The notes under the pieces: model-generated
Told to the model about the DNA's origin: nothing
The model's input: the letters and a program-made list of their open reading frames with translations, nothing else
Database searches by the model: none
Translations under genes and position numbers: made by a program
Source: Aequitasia blattaphilus
GTDB taxonomy: Bacteria > Bacillota > Clostridia > Lachnospirales > Lachnospiraceae
Direction of reading: 5' to 3'
Length of the DNA stretch: 64,000 bases
Assembly (NCBI RefSeq): GCF_024721305.1
Contig: NZ_JAMXOD010000016.1
Coordinates: forward strand, 1 to 64,000
Shown here: positions 31,660-40,998 of the stretch, one piece after another
How the letters are laid out: each line of letters begins with the position of its first letter
Position numbering within the stretch: position 1 is the first letter of the stretch

Positions 31660-33699
31660 CTACCTCTTTATTTTATATACCTTGGTTTCAAAAGCCGTCA
31701 GTTTTATCTTACCTATTTCTGCCTTCTTTGTATACATATTATAAAGCTCTGATTTAATATAAATCTCTTGTTCTGCATTGTCAAAGTTTAAGACAAATAT
31801 ATATTTTATTCCGTTTTTTTCTCTCACTCCCAGTTCACACATCTGTGGCAATTCAATGATATCTTTATACGGCGTACTTATATCTAATTTATCTAAAAAG
31901 ACTTCCGTCGTTTCTCTGGAAAATGTTCCGCCAAAGTAATACGTTTTTCCTTTTCCATATTCTTTTTCAATCAGTCCTGATTTACCTTTATAATAATTAT
32001 TAACATACGTCCCCAGACTCCTGGATTCTTCTATCGGTTCAAGAATGTCATTAAATACTGATGCCTTCACTTGTGTTCCTTTCCAGTCCACATAGGACTC
32101 CTCATCTCCCGGACCCACAAAGGTATAATCCACGACATCTGTTCCAGTCATATTCCTGAGTAGTCCCGGAGCTTTTTCCATAACACATTGTCCAGTGATG
32201 TCTTTGTATCCGCTTCTGCATCCTACAACCAATTTCCCTCCTTCATAAACGTAATCCTTTAGTAACTGAGCTCTATCTTCTGTTATAATTGTTGGATGGG
32301 GATAAAACAACACCGGGTATTTTTTAAGCTGTTCTAAGTCCGTATTTTTATTAAGATAAACATAATCCATCGGTGTATGCGTCAACTGTGCTCCTTGGAA
32401 GATACCTTTCTGACTTACTTTTTCTATTCGTTTATGCCACTCATCCAATTGGGCGTCCCAAATATTGTCATAGTCCTTTATTACCCCAAAAGATGCTTTA
32501 TACTCGGCTCCGGCTAGTTCTTTTATGGACTCAAATATCTTTGAAACTTCATTTACTTCCTGTAATCTGCGGTTATCCCGATTTGAATAATCTAAAATAC
32601 CGTGCCAATATATTTCCGTTCCTTTTGTACAGGTTCTCCATCGGAAATAGCTGATAAAATCCGCGCCATGAGCAATGCTTTGCATGGTCCATAGTGTTAA
32701 CTGCCCAGGTTTTGGTGCCGGCGCTTCCATTCTTGAGTTCCATCCGTTTGCACCGGACTGCTGTTCCATAATTCCAAATATTGGTGAAATCGAGCGCACT
32801 TCTGAAAGATTTCTGCTCCACTTGCGGTCATTCAAGTTTCTCGAACTTTTAGGATCTTCTTCCATTGCAAAAGCAAAATTGGGATATGAATCATACATAT
32901 ATACATCCAATGACTCTTTTGTCATTCTATGGTTATCCAAGTTTCCGAACATACCATTTGTTGTAACAAATATATTTTCTCCTATATTCTTTCTTAATAT
33001 GTTACTTTGCATTTTTGCAAATCTACATGCACTGTCTGAGATAAAACGAGTATAATCCAATACCTGATGAGGATTCGTAGAGTCACTTACGACTTTTCTC
33101 GGTACAAATATCTCTTCCCAATCAGAATAGGTCTGATTCCAAAAAACCGTTCCCCATGCCTGATTCAATGCGTCTAATGATTCATATTTATCCTTCAGAA
33201 AACTTCGAAATGCCTTTGTATCACTTTCAGAGTAAAATTCATTCAATTCACAGTTCAACTCATTATCAATCTGCCATCCTATAATACATTCATGATTCCC
33301 GTAGCGTGCAGACATTTTTTCTACAATCCGGCTACTCAATTCCTGATATATCTTTGAATTGTAATTGTAATGTCTTCTACATCCATGGCGATATAAGACA
33401 CCTTCTTTGGTACTGTTTAAAACTTCCGGATACTTTTCAGTAAGCCAAACCGGAGGGGTCGCTGTTGGTGTTCCCATAATCACCTTCATATTCACTTCTT
33501 TTGCAACTTCTAAAAAACTGTCAAAGAAGTCGAAATTAAAATTTCCTTCCTTAGGCTCAAATATTGTCCATGCAAACTCTGCAATCCGAACTACCTCAAT
33601 CCCATTTTCCTGCATTCTTAAAAGGTCTTCTTTCCACAAGCTTTTATCCCAGTGTTCGGGATAATAACATACTCCCATCGTTATTTTATCTATATTCAT
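31660..33699 (-). CDS. GH42 beta-galactosidase
   Basis: A 679-residue cytoplasmic glycosidase of family GH42. The opening MGVCYYPEHWDKSLWKEDL is diagnostic. The acid/base Glu is in IGWQIDNELN and the nucleophile Glu is in FGIMEQQSG. The barrel is followed by the trimerisation and C-terminal domains expected at this length. No signal peptide. It should split beta-galactosides taken up by the ABC system encoded upstream in the same operon, such as galacto-oligosaccharides from galactan. Its ATG overlaps the sensor kinase stop by 4 bases. Confidence 0.92.
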   Translation of the reverse strand: MNIDKITMGVCYYPEHWDKSLWKEDLLRMQENGIEVVRIAEFAWTIFEPKEGNFNFDFFDSFLEVAKEVNMKVIMGTPTATPPVWLTEKYPEVLNSTKEGVLYRHGCRRHYNYNSKIYQELSSRIVEKMSARYGNHECIIGWQIDNELNCELNEFYSESDTKAFRSFLKDKYESLDALNQAWGTVFWNQTYSDWEEIFVPRKVVSDSTNPHQVLDYTRFISDSACRFAKMQSNILRKNIGENIFVTTNGMFGNLDNHRMTKESLDVYMYDSYPNFAFAMEEDPKSSRNLNDRKWSRNLSEVRSISPIFGIMEQQSGANGWNSRMEAPAPKPGQLTLWTMQSIAHGADFISYFRWRTCTKGTEIYWHGILDYSNRDNRRLQEVNEVSKIFESIKELAGAEYKASFGVIKDYDNIWDAQLDEWHKRIEKVSQKGIFQGAQLTHTPMDYVYLNKNTDLEQLKKYPVLFYPHPTIITEDRAQLLKDYVYEGGKLVVGCRSGYKDITGQCVMEKAPGLLRNMTGTDVVDYTFVGPGDEESYVDWKGTQVKASVFNDILEPIEESRSLGTYVNNYYKGKSGLIEKEYGKGKTYYFGGTFSRETTEVFLDKLDISTPYKDIIELPQMCELGVREKNGIKYIFVLNFDNAEQEIYIKSELYNMYTKKAEIGKIKLTAFETKVYKIKR

Positions 33700-35417
33700 T
33701 TATGTTCTCCTACTTTCTCTAATTTATCCATCGGAATCGAAAAACAGATTCTGGAACCTTTTCCCACTTCACTACTGATGCGCAGCGTTCCTTCTTCTCC
33801 ATAATACAGTTTTAATCTCCTGTATACGTTCTTAATTCCAATACATTTTTTTGATGTTTCATGCTCACATGCATAGTAAATATTACTGATAGTTTCCTGG
33901 TTCATTCCAATTCCATCATCTACAACTCTGAAAAATAGCTGTCCTTCATGAATAAAAATCTGAACCATTAATAATCCCTTTTCTACTTTAGGCTCCAACC
34001 CGTGAATGATTGAGTTTTCTACTAACGGTTGCAAAATAAAGTTGGGAATCAGATAATCTTTAACACCCTGATCCACCTCATACTCAACTTGAATCTTGTC
34101 TCCAAAACGATATTCCTGAATGAAAACATAATTTCTCACACTCTTTAATTCTTCACCGATCGTAATCATACTCTTTTGTTTCAAATTTGATCTTAATAAA
34201 TCGCCTAACGCCATCGCAACTTCTGAAATTTCAATATGATTCTGCGTTCTTGCCATCCAACTTATCGTATCTAAGGTATTGTAAAGAAAATGTGGATTGA
34301 TCTGCATCTTAAGGAATTCTATTTCCGCCTCCTTTTTTGCAAGTTCAAGCATATATGCCTTTTCAATTAACGTTTCGATATTCTGTGCCATACTATTGTA
34401 AGTATTTCCGAGTTGGCCGATTTCATCGTCCGCGATTACTTCAACTCTTGAAGAAAAGTCCCCTTTTCCTATCTGTTTCATACTCTCTTTCAACTGCTCT
34501 AAAGGTTTAATTGATTTCTTAATTAAGCTTATTACGATTAATACTGCAATTCCCGATGCAAAAATCACAATCACACACGCAAAAATTCCTAATTTTAGCA
34601 TATCCTTGTTGATTTCATTTACCGGAACAGAAACTACTAATCGCCAACCGTTTTCTAACTCCTGATCGGTATAAACATAAGACTCTACATCATCAATAAC
34701 TATCTTTTCATCTTCCGGTTTTCCGGGCAGATATTTTCCGAGGCTATCTTTATTATTACTCGATACGATCATCTGTTCTTTATCAACAACGTAAACTCCA
34801 CTTGTATATGTCCCGGAAATATTCTGTATGATCTCGCCAAAATAAGCTTCCTTTATAATAATATTGATATAGCCGATTGGTTTCTGTGATTTGAGTCCAA
34901 AAATACCCCTTGCGATACAAATATTGTGTTCACTGTCATCCGTAATCTTCCAAAGTGTACTGCCTTTAGCCTCATATATCTCATCTTCACTAAACATTTG
35001 CTTTACTTCCCGATTTGCTGTAGTATCAATAGAAAATTCCAGTCCAGATGTTGAAAAAATGCTCATTGAAATAACATCTTTATTAAATAATGACTGTGTT
35101 CCCATCTCATTAATCATCTGCTTTCGTATTTCGATAAGCTCATACTCAGGTACTTTCTCCTGATTCACCCGAATCAATAAATTTTGTACAACCGTATTTT
35201 TTAATAGTTCAAAGGTAATGTTATCCGCCTTTCGAATGTTCTCCTCCATATTTGTAGATGTCTGTTTTGTTAAATCCCCAATAAACTGTGCAGATTTGGA
35301 TTCATAAAAGTCTGTAAAATTCCATATAGAAGCAATCAAAAATGCAGTACTTGCCAAAATAAGAACTGATGTAAATGCCAATATCAATTTTTTTCTCAAA
35401 GTCATAGAACGTTTCAC
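33696..35417 (-). CDS. YesM-type sensor histidine kinase
   Basis: A 573-residue kinase: helix at about 10-30, an extracellular dCache-like sensor (about 31-270), a second helix (about 275-300), HAMP (about 302-352), a His_kinase domain with phospho-His376 in QINPHFLYNTL, and a GHKL ATPase (DGIGMN, GIKNVYRRL). It senses an extracellular sugar or loaded binding protein and phosphorylates the adjacent AraC-type regulator, whose gene it overlaps by 4 bases. Such pairs in gut Clostridia control the linked ABC/glycosidase genes. Confidence 0.92.
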   Translation of the reverse strand: MKRSMTLRKKLILAFTSVLILASTAFLIASIWNFTDFYESKSAQFIGDLTKQTSTNMEENIRKADNITFELLKNTVVQNLLIRVNQEKVPEYELIEIRKQMINEMGTQSLFNKDVISMSIFSTSGLEFSIDTTANREVKQMFSEDEIYEAKGSTLWKITDDSEHNICIARGIFGLKSQKPIGYINIIIKEAYFGEIIQNISGTYTSGVYVVDKEQMIVSSNNKDSLGKYLPGKPEDEKIVIDDVESYVYTDQELENGWRLVVSVPVNEINKDMLKLGIFACVIVIFASGIAVLIVISLIKKSIKPLEQLKESMKQIGKGDFSSRVEVIADDEIGQLGNTYNSMAQNIETLIEKAYMLELAKKEAEIEFLKMQINPHFLYNTLDTISWMARTQNHIEISEVAMALGDLLRSNLKQKSMITIGEELKSVRNYVFIQEYRFGDKIQVEYEVDQGVKDYLIPNFILQPLVENSIIHGLEPKVEKGLLMVQIFIHEGQLFFRVVDDGIGMNQETISNIYYACEHETSKKCIGIKNVYRRLKLYYGEEGTLRISSEVGKGSRICFSIPMDKLEKVGEHK

Positions 35418-36271
35418 ATTTCTTCCTCATCTTTTATATGGCGCTTTACGGTAATAAACTCCAACATATCTGTAATTGTATCGTATCTTTTGACATTATC
35501 TTTTTTCCGATACTCACTCGGTGTACAGTCGAAGATTTTTTTGAATGCCTGACTAAAGTATCTTTGATTACTAAAACCTGTTTTCTCACAAATATCCTGA
35601 ACCTTTTCTTTTCCGTCCTCTAGCATTTTAGCCGCTCTCATCAGGCGAATCCCTGTGAGGATATCCATAAAGGAGTATCCTGTTTCTTTTTTTATGAGTC
35701 TTGACATATAGATGGCTGAAAAATGATATTTATCTGCCAGTGAATTCAAGGTAATATTATTGGGATATTCTTTTATAATTGTTGTTAAGATATCCATCAT
35801 TTGAGGGCTAACATCGTAAAAGCTGTGCAGTATTTTATCTGTTGTATCGTATCCTGCGATTTTCGTTTCATACTGAATCAAAATCTTGTTTTTTTCAACT
35901 TTATTTTTTATACTCTCAACTGCTCGCTGAGTCACACTCAAAAGTGCTTGTGGTTGAACCGGTTTAAGTAAGTACTCAAAAACCTGATGTCTAATTGCTT
36001 CTTTTGCATACTCAAATTCTCCGAATCCAGTCAGTAAAATAATTATCGTATCCCGTCCCGACGCGCGTAAATACGCTGACAGCTCCAGACCATCAAGCCC
36101 TGGCATACGAATATCACTTACTACAATATCTATCTTTTCTCTTGCCAATATCTCTTTCGCTTCCAGACCGTTTTGTGCACTCACTACTTCCTCAATTCCA
36201 ACACTTTCCCAGTCTAAAGATAACAGCCCTTCCCGAATCACTTTTTCATCATCTACAATTAATAATTTCAC
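35414..36271 (-). CDS. YesN-type response regulator with AraC DNA-binding domain
   Basis: A 285-residue regulator with a receiver domain at about 1-125 (acidic pocket DDE, phospho-Asp53 in VVSDIRMPG, Lys in LLKPVQP) and an AraC/XylS double helix-turn-helix at about 165-265 (NSLADKYHFSAIYMSRLIKKETG, ENKRYFSQ-like FSNQRYFSQAFKK). Many YesN proteins carry a long middle region; this one is short. It probably activates the promoter in front of the binding protein gene at 39399, which has a good -10 but a poor -35. Confidence 0.9.
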   Translation of the reverse strand: MKLLIVDDEKVIREGLLSLDWESVGIEEVVSAQNGLEAKEILAREKIDIVVSDIRMPGLDGLELSAYLRASGRDTIIILLTGFGEFEYAKEAIRHQVFEYLLKPVQPQALLSVTQRAVESIKNKVEKNKILIQYETKIAGYDTTDKILHSFYDVSPQMMDILTTIIKEYPNNITLNSLADKYHFSAIYMSRLIKKETGYSFMDILTGIRLMRAAKMLEDGKEKVQDICEKTGFSNQRYFSQAFKKIFDCTPSEYRKKDNVKRYDTITDMLEFITVKRHIKDEEEM

Positions 36272-36293
36272 AAGACACTCCTTTGCAAACTAG

Positions 36294-37130
36294 CTAGCCT
36301 TTGACAGCTCCTGCAACCATTCCTTCCATAATATTCTTATGAAGGACAATATATATAATTACACTTGGTATTACTGTTAACACAACTGCCGCAATCATGG
36401 AAACATAATCCGTGGAATACATTCCTTTAAAGGAATTTAGTCCCACTGGCAAAGTCATTTTTGTGGCATCTGTTAGGAATATCTGAGGCATAAGCAGATC
36501 ATTCCAAACCCCAATAAAAACAACCACTGCAACCGTTACAACAGAAGGTTTTGAAATTGGCATAATGATTCGAAAAAAGATTCGAAAAATACTGCATCCA
36601 TCCATAACTGCTGCTTCCTCAATGTCTCTGGGAATCGTTTGAAAAAATCCTGTAAGAATAAAAATTGCCATAGGAAATCCAAACGCAATATGAGGAATAA
36701 TAACGGATAAATGGGTATTTAGTATTCCGATTCTGTTAAAAATTGAAAAGAGTGGAATTATCGTTGCATAAACTGGAATCATCATGCCTAAAAGAAATAC
36801 ATTTAGCATCACTTTTGAGTATTTCCATTCCATTCTTGAAATTGCATAGGATGCCATGCTGCTTAATACTACTGTTACCAATACCGCTGATACTGCTATT
36901 ATAACGGAATTAATAAAATATGTTCCAATATTTCCCTCTGTAATCGCTACAATATAATTTTTAATATCAAAGGATTTTGGGAGACCCCATGGATTTTCAA
37001 ATAGCTGGTCATTTGTTTTAAATGAATTCAATACCAGCCATATAAGGGGATAAATACAAGTAATAGCAAATATTACCAGTATAATAAATTTTATAATGAA
37101 ACCTGTTTTCTCTCTTGTTGATGTACGCAT
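36294..37130 (-). CDS. sugar ABC permease (MalG/LacG-like)
   Basis: A 278-residue inner membrane subunit with six helices. The EAA loop that docks the ATPase is present (EEAAVMDGCSIFRIFFRIIMPISKP, about 190-215), and the protein ends in AGAVKG, typical of CUT1 MalG-like subunits. AGGAGG precedes the ATG at 37130. No ATPase gene is in this operon, so a shared MsmX-type ATPase encoded elsewhere is expected, as is common for CUT1 systems in Bacillota. Confidence 0.9.
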   Translation of the reverse strand: MRTSTREKTGFIIKFIILVIFAITCIYPLIWLVLNSFKTNDQLFENPWGLPKSFDIKNYIVAITEGNIGTYFINSVIIAVSAVLVTVVLSSMASYAISRMEWKYSKVMLNVFLLGMMIPVYATIIPLFSIFNRIGILNTHLSVIIPHIAFGFPMAIFILTGFFQTIPRDIEEAAVMDGCSIFRIFFRIIMPISKPSVVTVAVVVFIGVWNDLLMPQIFLTDATKMTLPVGLNSFKGMYSTDYVSMIAAVVLTVIPSVIIYIVLHKNIMEGMVAGAVKG

Positions 37131-37140
37131 TTTACTCCTC

Positions 37141-38022
37141 CTAATACTCGATTGGTTCTGATTTAAAGATACGGTTTGACAGCCATACTGCACATACGCA
37201 AAGGAGTAAAAGAATCACGCCTATTGCAGCAGAATACCCGTATTTCAGTGTGCGAAATCCCTGATAATACATGTAGGTCGACATAAGCTCCGTGCTGTGG
37301 TTTGGACCTCCGCCTGTCATAACTGCTACTAAATCATAATATTTTAATGAACCTGTAATAATCAAAACTGCATCGATTTTTAGGATGTGCTTAATCAGGG
37401 GAAATGTAATGGATCTAAATTGTACCCACTTGCTCGCTCCATCTATTTTAGCCGCTTCGTATAAGGAATCCGGTATATTCTTCATTGCCGCTAGTTGTAT
37501 GACCATATGATATCCTACAAACTGCCACATCACAACAATAATAATACAAAAGAGTGCAATCTCTTTATTGGATAACCACACTTGTTGTAAATCTCCTAAT
37601 CCAATAACTTCCAATATGCGGTTGAGCAAACCAAACTCTGAATTGTATACAAAAGTCCAAATCATACCTACTGCTACACCACAGATTACACTAGGTAAAA
37701 AGAATACCGTCTGAAAGAAATGGCTGCCTTTGATCTTCTGAAACAGTATATTCCCCAGAAAAAGCGCAACTGGAAGATGGGCAATTAGAGATCCAATTAC
37801 CATAAATACGTTATTTTTCAACGCCTTTAAAAAAGTCCCGTCTTTAAATAAATTAACGTAATTCTGAAATCCCACAAATTTTCCCGGACTCATTAAATCC
37901 GTCTGAAACAAACTAATATAAAAGTTGTATGCAATTGGTACTAACGCAAATATAAAATAAATGATAAATGCAGGCAGTACAAATAATGCAATGTTTTTCT
38001 TATTTCCAAATATTTTATTCAA
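37141..38022 (-). CDS. sugar ABC permease (MalF/UgpA-like)
   Basis: A 293-residue CUT1 permease with six helices and an EAA loop (YEAAKIDGASKWVQFRSITFPL, about 185-210). It pairs with the permease 10 bases downstream and receives sugar from the binding protein encoded upstream. The short N terminus (KKNIALFVLPAFI) places it in the UgpA/LacF group rather than the larger MalF type. Confidence 0.9.
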   Translation of the reverse strand: MNKIFGNKKNIALFVLPAFIIYFIFALVPIAYNFYISLFQTDLMSPGKFVGFQNYVNLFKDGTFLKALKNNVFMVIGSLIAHLPVALFLGNILFQKIKGSHFFQTVFFLPSVICGVAVGMIWTFVYNSEFGLLNRILEVIGLGDLQQVWLSNKEIALFCIIIVVMWQFVGYHMVIQLAAMKNIPDSLYEAAKIDGASKWVQFRSITFPLIKHILKIDAVLIITGSLKYYDLVAVMTGGGPNHSTELMSTYMYYQGFRTLKYGYSAAIGVILLLLCVCAVWLSNRIFKSEPIEY

Positions 38023-38059
38023 TACTCTACTCCTTTTTAAACTTCGTTATAAAATTACT

Positions 38060-38081
38060 CCCCGGCCGATTAAAGCCGAGG
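38060..38081 (-). other. small hairpin between binding protein and permease genes
   Basis: CCCCGGC / GCCGAGG pair with one wobble, loop 8 bases. Hairpins here commonly allow the binding protein mRNA to outnumber the permease mRNA; no T-run follows. Confidence 0.5.
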
Positions 38082-38088
38082 AATAATA

Positions 38089-39399
38089 TTATCTGTCTGC
38101 ATTATTTTCTGCAAAACTTTCCAAATCATCAAACGCTGTTTGAACATCATCTCCGCCAAAGATTGCCAAGCTCTGGTTATTAAACTCAACACCTTCACCT
38201 GCTCCGAATACTCTATCCCACCAAGGAGTCATTCCCTTGGCATTTTTTGATACTTCCATCACATCAATTACGAGTGGTTTTAACTTACTTTCATCAAATT
38301 CCATTTTGATGGAAGGCAGTCTACCCTGATCATAAACTAATTTCTCCTGCGCAGGAACTGATGTGTAGTATTTTAAGAAGGCTATTGCTGCTTCCTTATT
38401 TTTACATGTTTCCGCAATTGCATAGCTGCTATCAACTGAACCTACTATAATGCCATCATTTTCAGGATTCTTTGCAGGCATATTAAATACACCAATATCA
38501 CTTGAAACAGGTGTTGTCTCTTCATTGATAAATGTTGATACTTCCCATGCACCCATGTAATACATTGCCGCTTTTCCCTGTTGGAAAAGTGCTTTTGCTT
38601 CATCTTCGCTCATTCCCAGCATTCCATCTTGGAAATACCCCTTGTCTATCATATTCTGTACTTCTTTTCCTGCTTCAATATGAGCTTCATCATTCCACTT
38701 TTTACTGCCGTCTACGATACCATTATACAAATCCATTCCACCAATTCCATCGGCAAGCTGTTGCACAAATTCTGCCGGAACCCATGCAGTAGTAGCCGCA
38801 AGTGTCATTGGTGTTACGTCGTTATTCTTCAGCGTTTCACAAACCTCTAAAAATTCTTCGTACGTTTCTGGAACTTCCACGCCATTGTCTTCAAAAATCT
38901 GTTTATTATAATACATAGTCGCAAGTGTTGACTGTGTTGGAATAGCGTAAACCTTTCCGTCATATGTAAGAGGATCTAATGTACCTTCAATAAAGCTGTC
39001 TTTCCATTCTGTATCTCCGTCAAGCTCACCGGTGAGCTCATAGACTTTTCCACCGTCTACAAAGGGTTTTAAGTAATCCAATTCCCATGTAAAGAAAATA
39101 TCCGGCACTGAATTCGAAGCCATTAACGTTGTTAATTTTGTTTTGAATTGTTCTCTTTCATAAAATTCATACTTTACCTCGACGCCAAACTCATTATCCT
39201 TTGAGAAATCATCCGCTATCTCCTGATAGGTTTCTCGATACGTATCTGATGCCGTACCGGGACACATAACCGTCAATACCTCTTTTCCGTCACTACCTGA
39301 TTCTGCTTTTGCATCATCACCTTTTTGTCCACATCCAACTAACATGGATCCTACCATTGCACCTACTAAAAGGATACTGGCAATTTTTCTTCTTTTCAT
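38089..39399 (-). CDS. sugar-binding lipoprotein of an ABC importer
   Basis: A 436-residue extracellular binding protein (CUT1, SBP family 1). Signal peptide with lipobox (MLVGC) and Cys near residue 23, then two-lobed binding fold with conserved pieces PDIFFTWELDYLKPFV, GKVYAIPTQSTLATMYYNKQIFEDNG and GKAAMYYMGAWEV. It is first in an operon with two permeases, a two-component system and GH42, so the ligand is probably a beta-galactoside oligomer (inference). AGGAGG precedes the ATG. Confidence 0.92.
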   Translation of the reverse strand: MKRRKIASILLVGAMVGSMLVGCGQKGDDAKAESGSDGKEVLTVMCPGTASDTYRETYQEIADDFSKDNEFGVEVKYEFYEREQFKTKLTTLMASNSVPDIFFTWELDYLKPFVDGGKVYELTGELDGDTEWKDSFIEGTLDPLTYDGKVYAIPTQSTLATMYYNKQIFEDNGVEVPETYEEFLEVCETLKNNDVTPMTLAATTAWVPAEFVQQLADGIGGMDLYNGIVDGSKKWNDEAHIEAGKEVQNMIDKGYFQDGMLGMSEDEAKALFQQGKAAMYYMGAWEVSTFINEETTPVSSDIGVFNMPAKNPENDGIIVGSVDSSYAIAETCKNKEAAIAFLKYYTSVPAQEKLVYDQGRLPSIKMEFDESKLKPLVIDVMEVSKNAKGMTPWWDRVFGAGEGVEFNNQSLAIFGGDDVQTAFDDLESFAENNADR

Positions 39400-39452
39400 T
39401 CTTACTTCCTCCTGATTTCCGATGTATCTGCTACACCGTTCTTCTATTTCTG

Positions 39453-39458
39453 ATTATA
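39453..39458 (-). promoter_or_regulatory. -10 box of the sugar ABC/GH42 operon
   Basis: Perfect TATAAT on the minus strand about 55 bases before the binding protein start. No -35 match lies 16-18 bp upstream, as expected for a promoter that needs an activator such as the AraC-type regulator of this operon. Confidence 0.5.
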
Positions 39459-39531
39459 GTATATCGGAAGGATAGTAATCTACATAGTAGGTTCCATAAC
39501 CAAAAATGTTCGATTTTTTGCAAGCATAAAG

Positions 39532-39577
39532 AAAGGGCTGAAGAGAAATGACTTTCATCACTTCAGTCCAGCCCTTT
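39532..39577 (-). terminator. terminator of the MATE/EamA/ybaK operon
   Basis: AAAGGGCTG / CAGCCCTTT outer stem with an inner GAAG / CTTC stem, ten bases after the ybaK stop and T-rich downstream on the minus strand. Confidence 0.75.
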
Positions 39578-39586
39578 TTTCACTTT

Positions 39587-40060
39587 TTACTTCTCTGATA
39601 CATCAATCCACTCTTTGCATCCACATACCTCATATAAATCCGATGGTCTTATTCCAATTGCACTGTTTAACGTTCCTCCCGATGTATATACATAATCATT
39701 CATATACGGCTTTAGAGAAATATCCAGAAAAATTTTTGCTTTCTTATACGTAATTGCAATCGGAGAAACGGCTCCCGGAACATATCCTGTAAATTCCATT
39801 AAGTCCTCTTCATCCAAACGAAATGTATCTACTCTGAACTTTTTCTTATACTTTTCCCGGTTCAATCTGGTCTCTCCTGACAAAACAATGACTGCTATAC
39901 CAATGGGCAGCTTAAAGGCAAGAGTTTTTGCGATATGACCCATGTCAATGCCCATAAGTTCTGCTGCGTGTACCGAATCAATGAAGTCACAGGGATACTC
40001 CTTTACTTCATACTGAACATTCTTATTATCCAATGCTTTTATCACCCGTTTTGCTGCCAT
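39587..40060 (-). CDS. ybaK: YbaK-type Cys-tRNA(Pro) deacylase
   Basis: A 157-residue trans-editing protein that removes Cys mistakenly loaded on tRNA-Pro. The INS-superfamily residues are seen: the Lys of HIAKTLAFK, GAVSPIAI and the TSGGTLNSAIGI loop. Length and order match YbaK/EbsC. It is 3 bases downstream of the EamA gene, the last gene of a three-gene unit. Confidence 0.88.
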   Translation of the reverse strand: MAAKRVIKALDNKNVQYEVKEYPCDFIDSVHAAELMGIDMGHIAKTLAFKLPIGIAVIVLSGETRLNREKYKKKFRVDTFRLDEEDLMEFTGYVPGAVSPIAITYKKAKIFLDISLKPYMNDYVYTSGGTLNSAIGIRPSDLYEVCGCKEWIDVSEK

Positions 40061-40063
40061 ATG

Positions 40064-40996
40064 CTACACTTTCCTCCTGCTTTTTAATAAATCGTTATTA
40101 ATAACGATAGAACTTAAGACACATAGGATTCCCAGTATATGAAAAAATCCAACGGATTCTCCAAAAAGTAAAAATCCAAAAATGTTCGCCAGAACCAGCT
40201 CTATCGAAGTAATAATTGAAACTTTACTGCTTTCTTTGATTTTCCCTAATCCATTATAGTAAATCAGATAACCGATTGTCGTAGGAATTAAAGCATACAA
40301 AAAGCCGATTCCCATAATTTCTTTGTTAAAAGAGGACGCCGTCAAATTCCAGGGTTTTGTGATGAATGCTACCGTAATGGTAGCAAATAAAAAATTATAG
40401 GTAGCAACTGCAAAAGGGGACCCCTCATCTGTTGCAAGGCGTCCAAATACAGGTTGCAGACCGAAGCAGAATCCAGTACCGATTCCCGCAAGTATTCCGG
40501 TGAAGGCAAGGTTCGTACTACTTAGGTTCCCTCCCGTTGCCGTTAGAATACATCCGAAAATATTAATAAACAGAGCAACCATCTTCCGTTTGTTTAGCTT
40601 TTCTTTAAAAAGCAAAACGGAAGCTATACAGGTGAAAACCGGAGCTGTATATAAAAGAACAGAGGCTATAGACATTCCATTCTTACTAACAGACGTACTA
40701 AAGAGAATATTATAAATCCCCTGACAGATAGTCCCTAAAAGAATACAGGAAATCAATGTTTTTCGGCTGATTTTAAATCCCTTTGGACCTTCTTTAATCA
40801 GGGTCACAATTGCAAGCAAAAGAGTCGCCAAAGAAACTCTGACGAAGCTGGTAACAGCTGCAGTAGAGCCATAGCTTTCCATAAGTTTGACAAATATTCC
40901 AAGAGTACCCCAGATGGATCCAGTGATAAATACATTTAAGTAACCAATATTTTCTTTCTTCATAGTATTAGAATACTGTAAAATCATTGGTTTCAC
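40064..40996 (-). CDS. EamA/DMT-family transporter
   Basis: A 310-residue carrier with about ten helices in two EamA repeats. GSIWGTLGIFVKLMESYG opens the first; the second repeat contains GFLYALIPTTIGYLIYYNGLGK and ends in LLFGESVGFFHILG, both typical. Substrates of the family are metabolites such as amino acids; none can be named. The start is uncertain: ATG at 40996 or at 40963 (KKENIGYLN), neither with a strong ribosome site. It lies 2 bases downstream of the MATE gene. Confidence 0.85.
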   Translation of the reverse strand: MKPMILQYSNTMKKENIGYLNVFITGSIWGTLGIFVKLMESYGSTAAVTSFVRVSLATLLLAIVTLIKEGPKGFKISRKTLISCILLGTICQGIYNILFSTSVSKNGMSIASVLLYTAPVFTCIASVLLFKEKLNKRKMVALFINIFGCILTATGGNLSSTNLAFTGILAGIGTGFCFGLQPVFGRLATDEGSPFAVATYNFLFATITVAFITKPWNLTASSFNKEIMGIGFLYALIPTTIGYLIYYNGLGKIKESSKVSIITSIELVLANIFGFLLFGESVGFFHILGILCVLSSIVINNDLLKSRRKV

Positions 40997-40998
40997 AA

